Assembly: GCA_033557675.1 (NCBI GenBank)
Contig: JAWQRM010000707.1
Location: 1-20,322 of the forward strand
Reading direction: 5' to 3'
Length of the DNA stretch: 20,322 bases
Origin: Coptodactyla brooksi
Taxonomy: Eukaryota; Arthropoda; Insecta; Coleoptera; Scarabaeidae
Below the pieces are notes generated by a model. That model saw only the letters and a program-made list of their open reading frames with translations. It made no database searches and was not told the origin of the DNA. Below are positions 16,738-20,322 of this stretch, in pieces; the stretch's first letter is position 1; every line of letters starts with the position of its first letter. The position numbers and the translations under genes were made by a program.

Positions 16738-17062
16738 CCTTGTTAAATGAATGTAGGCAACCAGTTATTCAAGTCGTAATTTATATGTATACTTTTATGT
16801 CAACCCTGGTATATTTAGTTAAAGATGGGACCCTGACGTCACAAACTGTTAATGACTTGCATTGTCTGTTTGAGTGCCTCGAGTATATTTAAGCACTACA
16901 TATAATCAAAGCCACGAAGGTTGGCAGCTACGGCATAACCTCGATAAAATGTCATAGGGGGTTTATTATTTAAATGCATATTGCTGTTTAGATAGGCTTT
17001 TAATGGAAGGAAAAGGAAACTACTGCTTCATTTCATTAAATAATCAGTATAAAAAGCATTTA
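16738..17062. other. Intergenic stretch with a perfect CRE-like octamer
   Basis: No gene. The palindromic octamer TGACGTCA, matching the CREB/ATF site, lies at 16834-16841. There is no adjacent promoter that I can identify, so chance is quite possible. Confidence 0.4.
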
Positions 17063-17064
17063 TA

Positions 17065-17316
17065 CAAGTGTCCCAGGATTATTGAGACAAATTTTAAAAG
17101 AGGAGTAGGGGACATCACAAGAATTCAGATTTGCATAGCAACCTGTGGTCGGAAACGTCGTTGGAAAGTATTTCTTGTGAACAATGTTCCTTGTGAACAA
17201 AACCACCTAACGGCGAACGAAGCCGCTTCTGATCATGGGTTGTTATGCAAATCTGAATCCTTGTGATGTCCCCTACTTCGCCTTAAAGTTTGTCACAATA
17301 ATCCTGGGACACGATG
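17065..17316. mobile_element. Palindromic MITE (252 bases)
   Basis: The ends CAAGTGTCCCAGGATTATTG and the inverted CAATAATCCTGGGACAC are flanked by TA on both sides (17063-17064 and 17317-17318). The arms stay paired for about 80 bases, sharing GTAGGGGACATCACAA and ATTCAGATTTGCATA inverted on the right. The GTGTCCCAG terminus matches the element at 284-2528. The plus-strand 87-codon frame through it is a by-product of the palindrome. Confidence 0.88.
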
Positions 17317-17318
17317 TA

Positions 17319-17736
17319 TGCATATTTACGTGTTAAAATTAAAAAGATCAAGTGAAATAGTTACGATTAACAGTTAGGTATGTTGGCAACACTTCACGAG
17401 GGAATACATCTTTACACCGTTGCCACACATTCCCACCGCGTGGTCCGTGCGTATGCAGTCCTGTGATGATTGCTACGCTTTGCAAATGTATTAAATAACA
17501 CTTGACGGTAAATACCGCAGCCAGCTGTCAATTTAACCTTTAAACGTAAACAACCAAATCAGCTTGCCGACGCACGTAGGAACAAACAGAAATAGTGGCA
17601 ACTATGCCTCTGGGGGTGGGGCTAACAGACTGATGACGTAACTGCCAACCTTGGTAGCGTTCAAGCATTACGTATAAATGTCAGAATGACATTAATAATA
17701 TAACCTAAAAGTTAGTTGATCAGTTATAACAACAAC
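17319..17736 (+). promoter_or_regulatory. Upstream region of MTG1
   Basis: About 420 bases, CpG-richer than the flanks, precede the MTG1 start. A TATAAA (17673-17678) lies 59 bases before the ATG, and an insect initiator-like TCAGTT lies at 17720-17725, although the spacing between the two is longer than usual. TGACGTAA (17633-17640) resembles a CREB/ATF half site. AATGTCA-GAA-TGACATT is a small dyad at 17678-17694. The start site is not proven. Confidence 0.35.
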
Positions 17737-18696
17737 ATGGCACAAAAATTAGCAGCAGAATCTTTTAGAAGTACATTTAAAGTAATAGACAAAGACGCGT
17801 TACGGTGGTTTCCAGGGCACATGGGGAAAGGGTTAAAACAAATGCAACACAAGCTGCGGTCGATAGATTGCATAGTGGAAGTCCACGACGCCAGAATACC
17901 ACTGTCCGGAAGAAACAGTAATTTTAAGCAAACAATTAGTGGTGTAAAACCTCATATCTTAGTTTTAAATAAAGTTGATTTAATCGATAAGGAGTACCTA
18001 CTCAGGATTGAGAAATCTCTTTATGCCGATTATAAACATGTTATTTTTACAAACTGTAAGAATCAGCACTGCAACGGAGTAAACAAATTGTTTCCCTTGG
18101 CTCGTGAGCTTATAAGGAAATCTGACAGGTTCAATAGAACAAATTTAGAAGAATTTTGCATCATGATTATTGGTGTGCCAAATGTAGGGAAATCATCGTT
18201 AGTTAATGCATTACGTAATAAGTATATTCGCAAAGGAAAGGCATCTCCAGTAGGAGCAAATCCGGGAATTACTAAAAGCGTATTGACTAAAATTAAAATA
18301 TCGGAAGAACCTTTATTTTATATGTTAGATACACCAGGAATTTTAACACCAAACATTCCAAACACAGAAGTAGGTTTGAAGTTGGCTCTCTGTAATACAA
18401 TTCAGAACCATTTAGTAGGAGAAAATGTCATTGCCGACTATTTATTATATTGGTTAAATAAGCATAAATATTTTAATTATGTTCGAAGTTTTAATTTAAG
18501 GCACCCACAAGACGACATTTTAGAAGTTCTCACACAAATAGCTCTTAATCATAAGAAAATGTTAAAGTTTAGAGATATGGTAAGCGGTACTTACGTACGC
18601 AAACCAGACCTGGATACAGCTGCAAAAATCATGCTACAATACTTTGGAAATGGATCTTTAGGAAAAATTATGTTAGATATTGATTTAATAAAATAA
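17737..18696 (+). CDS. MTG1: Mitochondrial ribosome-associated GTPase 1
   Basis: A 319-residue protein of the YlqF/RbgA (circularly permuted GTPase) family, acting in the mitochondrion on assembly of the large ribosomal subunit. Motifs appear in the permuted order expected. WFPGHMGK is near residues 24-31, G4 NKVD at 78-81, a G5-like TNCK at 105-108, G1 GVPNVGKS at 146-153, G2 Thr in NPGIT at 175-179, and G3 DTPG at 198-201. A C-terminal helical region (about 215-319) carries the usual KL-LCNTI-HLVGE-VIADYLL segment. I chose the ATG at 17737 (CAACATGGC, good context) over a TTG 21 bases upstream. The frame is uninterrupted, with no intron, so it could be a single-exon gene or a retrocopy. AATAAA overlaps the last codons. 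No damage is seen and it should be functional. Confidence 0.95.
   Translation: MAQKLAAESFRSTFKVIDKDALRWFPGHMGKGLKQMQHKLRSIDCIVEVHDARIPLSGRNSNFKQTISGVKPHILVLNKVDLIDKEYLLRIEKSLYADYKHVIFTNCKNQHCNGVNKLFPLARELIRKSDRFNRTNLEEFCIMIIGVPNVGKSSLVNALRNKYIRKGKASPVGANPGITKSVLTKIKISEEPLFYMLDTPGILTPNIPNTEVGLKLALCNTIQNHLVGENVIADYLLYWLNKHKYFNYVRSFNLRHPQDDILEVLTQIALNHKKMLKFRDMVSGTYVRKPDLDTAAKIMLQYFGNGSLGKIMLDIDLIK
18687..18692 (+). terminator. Polyadenylation signal overlapping the MTG1 stop region
   Basis: AATAAA lies within the final codons (TTA ATA AAA TAA), and T-rich TTGTTTTATTC follows about 20 bases later. Cleavage shortly after would give an extremely short 3' UTR. Further signals downstream are not excluded. 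Confidence 0.3.
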
Positions 18697-19190
18697 GCTT
18701 ACATGCACGATCTTGTTTTATTCAAAATGCTCATTGATAGCGACATAAGTGATAAGTTTTAGTTTGCACTTGTTACTTTCCCTTAAGAGAAAGTATTTCA
18801 TTCGCAAAAAAATCGATGTCGAGATTTTGGTGGATCTTGACGAATTAGGCTATTTGTAGTCTGTACTATTTTTGATAGTTGGTTTGTCCCTCTAAGTCGT
18901 TTTTAGACTGATTACAACAATACTTTACATACAAGCTAATTATCATATAATCTGGTTACAATAAGGATTTCGTAAAAATTGTCCATATGGTTGAGGTACT
19001 TAACCTAAAAAATTTTTGATTTTTTTTACAACTATTTGTGACAAAATATATTTTTGTAATCTACATAACATTGTGAGTTAAAAAACTCAAAGGATAGTAT
19101 ATTCTTAAAATTAACAGTTCTCGAGTTATACGCATAATTAATAGTAAAAAAACAAGAGAATATTTCGTTCTTAATCTCGGGTGTTGTTCT
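18697..19190. other. AT-rich stretch downstream of MTG1
   Basis: No gene seen. A 63-codon minus-strand frame (19223-19032) overlaps the duplicated unit that follows and is AT-rich chance. Confidence 0.5.
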
Positions 19191-19196
19191 CTTTAG

Positions 19197-19694
19197 AAAA
19201 AATGTTTCAAATAAAGGTTGCACGACATCGAACTCTTCACAATTTGAAACAGTTTTCGAATATACAGAATGTTCGGTTTATTCTAGAAACTATCCGACTT
19301 CAGATTTTTAAATGGAACATCCTGTACATTATAGCATTTTTGAAGTCCTTATAAGATTTAAGGTCCACTTTAATTATTATACCTTAGCTTCAAATTGTAC
19401 GTTTGGGCATTATTTCATGTTTTCGAAAAAAACATGACAGCTGTGAATGCAACATTTTTCTGAGTACTGTTCTTGCTCTTTCTATATAGATAAAAATGTT
19501 TCGAATAAAAGTTGCATCACATCGAACTGTTCACAATTTGAAACTATTTTCGAATACACAAGGTGTTTGGCTTATTCTAAAAACTACCCAACTTCAGATT
19601 TTTAAATGGAACATTCTGTATATTATGATATTTTTGAAGTCCTTATAAGATTTAAGGTCCACTTTAATTATTATACCTTAGCTTCAAATTGTAC
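19197..19694. repeat. 204-base unit duplicated directly
   Basis: The segment 19197-19400 recurs at 19491-19694 (offset 294) with scattered substitutions. The last ~65 bases, including TTTTTGAAGTCCTTATAAGA, TTTAAGGTCCACTTTAATTA and CCTTAGCTTCAAATTGTAC, are identical. Each unit contains AAATGGAACATCCTGTA or AAATGGAACATTCTGTA, like the GGAACATCCTGTA end of the element at 12084. They may therefore be non-autonomous element remnants or a satellite-like unit. The spacer between the copies is about 90 bases. Confidence 0.85.
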
Positions 19695-19791
19695 AAATTG
19701 AAAAATTCAAATTACATGAAAATGGTAGACATTTTTTTATTCCACACTGAGATTGTTTTCAGAGCACAAACAGCGCCCATGGTGTTCTCCG

Positions 19792-19833
19792 GTTAGTTCC
19801 AGCTGTAGCGAATATGCTACAGCTGGAACTAAC
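19792..19833. repeat. Perfect hairpin, 18-base arms
   Basis: GTTAGTTCCAGCTGTAGC is followed by GAATAT and the exact reverse complement. The right arm runs into the retrotransposon fragment; the left arm lies outside it. The perfect match indicates a recent snap-back or fold-back copy. Confidence 0.9.
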
Positions 19834-20322
19834 TGAAAAGTTAGTCGAAGAACTGGACAAACCGACGGAAGGTGTACCCCTGCCGACGGTCCATGTTCTA
19901 CTCTGGACAGGTACTAAAGATCACCTGTAAAAGTGATACAGCCGCGGACTGGTTGAAGAAAACAATTGCGGTGCTTGAAATAAAGGACGACATCAAGCTC
20001 GCAGTTGTTAGAGAGGACCAGCGGGGTATTTCAGATCAGATCCAGAACTGGAAAGTATTGGAGCTTGTCTCTATGTCTGACCACAGATGGATCACTTTTG
20101 ACCTTGGAACGTGTCAAGGGGTACGTAAACTTGGTCGCGATCCCAAACAAACAGATGTTCGGAAATTCCAGGAGTTCCTAACAAAGGAGCTTCGCAAAAC
20201 AGCAATTCTTCAGCCACACCGCATCAGTGAATTGGAAACTATGACTATGTTCCTCAGCAACTCCCTAATGGTAGCATACAGGAAAGCCTGTCCCCTGAAG
20301 AAAACTGCTGACTCAGGAAGGG
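19834..20322 (+). mobile_element. Non-LTR retrotransposon fragment, rearranged, runs off the window
   Basis: An open frame (19845 to the window end, 159 codons) contains first SMFYSGQVLKITCKSDTAAD, WLKKTIAVLEIKDDIKL and AVVRED, which resembles the DUF4780-type region seen in insect retroelement ORF1. Without a break it then passes to WKVLELVSMSDHRWITFDLG, the SDHR-type end of an endonuclease domain, and to a linker with RDPKQTDVRKFQEFL and VAYRKACPLKK, as found before the reverse transcriptase of R1/Jockey-type elements. The bulk of ORF1 and the endonuclease are missing between the two parts. Just upstream, another frame (LTEKLVEELDKP, TEGVPLPT) matches better, showing a frameshift near 19880. 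It is a deleted, dead copy. Confidence 0.75.

Noticed and set aside
17003..17266. 87-codon plus-strand open frame
   Set aside because: It runs through the palindromic MITE, and the inverted arms generate it.
17716..17736. Upstream extension of MTG1 from a TTG
   Set aside because: A nuclear insect gene would start at ATG. The ATG at 17737 has a good context and adds no loss of conserved motif.

Overview
The window is AT-rich animal nuclear DNA, most likely from an insect. The evidence is short spliced exons with GT...AG introns, a single-exon nuclear MTG1-type mitochondrial GTPase, and a dense load of degenerate IS630/Tc1/mariner DNA transposons. Those transposons include a pogo/Tigger derivative and fold-back elements whose ends read like ...GGAACATCCTG|TA. 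These ends resemble termini I associate with beetle genomes, but the assignment to beetles is only a weak inference.

Layout. 1-2811 is a large nested palindrome: an outer inverted repeat encloses a TA-flanked mariner-like element, whose core is a second, off-centre inverted pair of transposase tails. 2812-5040 is mostly AT-rich intergenic DNA with a 43-codon coding-like remnant, a GC-rich patch with a strong hairpin, and small simple repeats. About 5040-5560 is a CpG-richer island that looks like a minus-strand promoter with a possible tiny two-exon gene. 6953-14533 (minus strand) holds the last four coding exons of an RNA-binding protein. It has one RRM, an Arg/Gly/Pro linker, and a long Tyr-rich tail of Y-x-D/E-x-R repeats. 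Its introns are 3204, 797 and 2383 bases, and the first contains a fold-back element (10931-12084) and a dead mariner transposase (about 13040-13845). The 5' exon or exons were not found. 15390-17316 is a cluster of mobile-element debris: a transposase N-terminus with a 59-base intron, a T-rich stretch with a repeated 20-mer, a complete TA-flanked Tigger derivative that keeps an open DNA-binding-domain ORF, and a 252-base palindromic MITE. 17737-18696 (plus strand) is an intact intronless MTG1. 18697-20322 has a duplicated 204-base AT-rich unit, a perfect 18-base-arm hairpin, and a rearranged non-LTR retrotransposon fragment running off the window end.

How the parts relate. The two confident host genes are unrelated in function: RNA binding or ribonucleoprotein assembly, and mitochondrial ribosome assembly. 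They point away from each other, with about 3.2 kb of transposon-rich DNA between them. The main oddity is the repeated appearance of fold-back elements made from inverted copies of mariner-like transposase 3' ends. There are two independent cases with opposite geometry (tails converging at 1305-1930, diverging at 11105-11985), plus a third, small palindrome with similar ends. I found no rRNA, tRNA, CRISPR array or bacterial-type gene.
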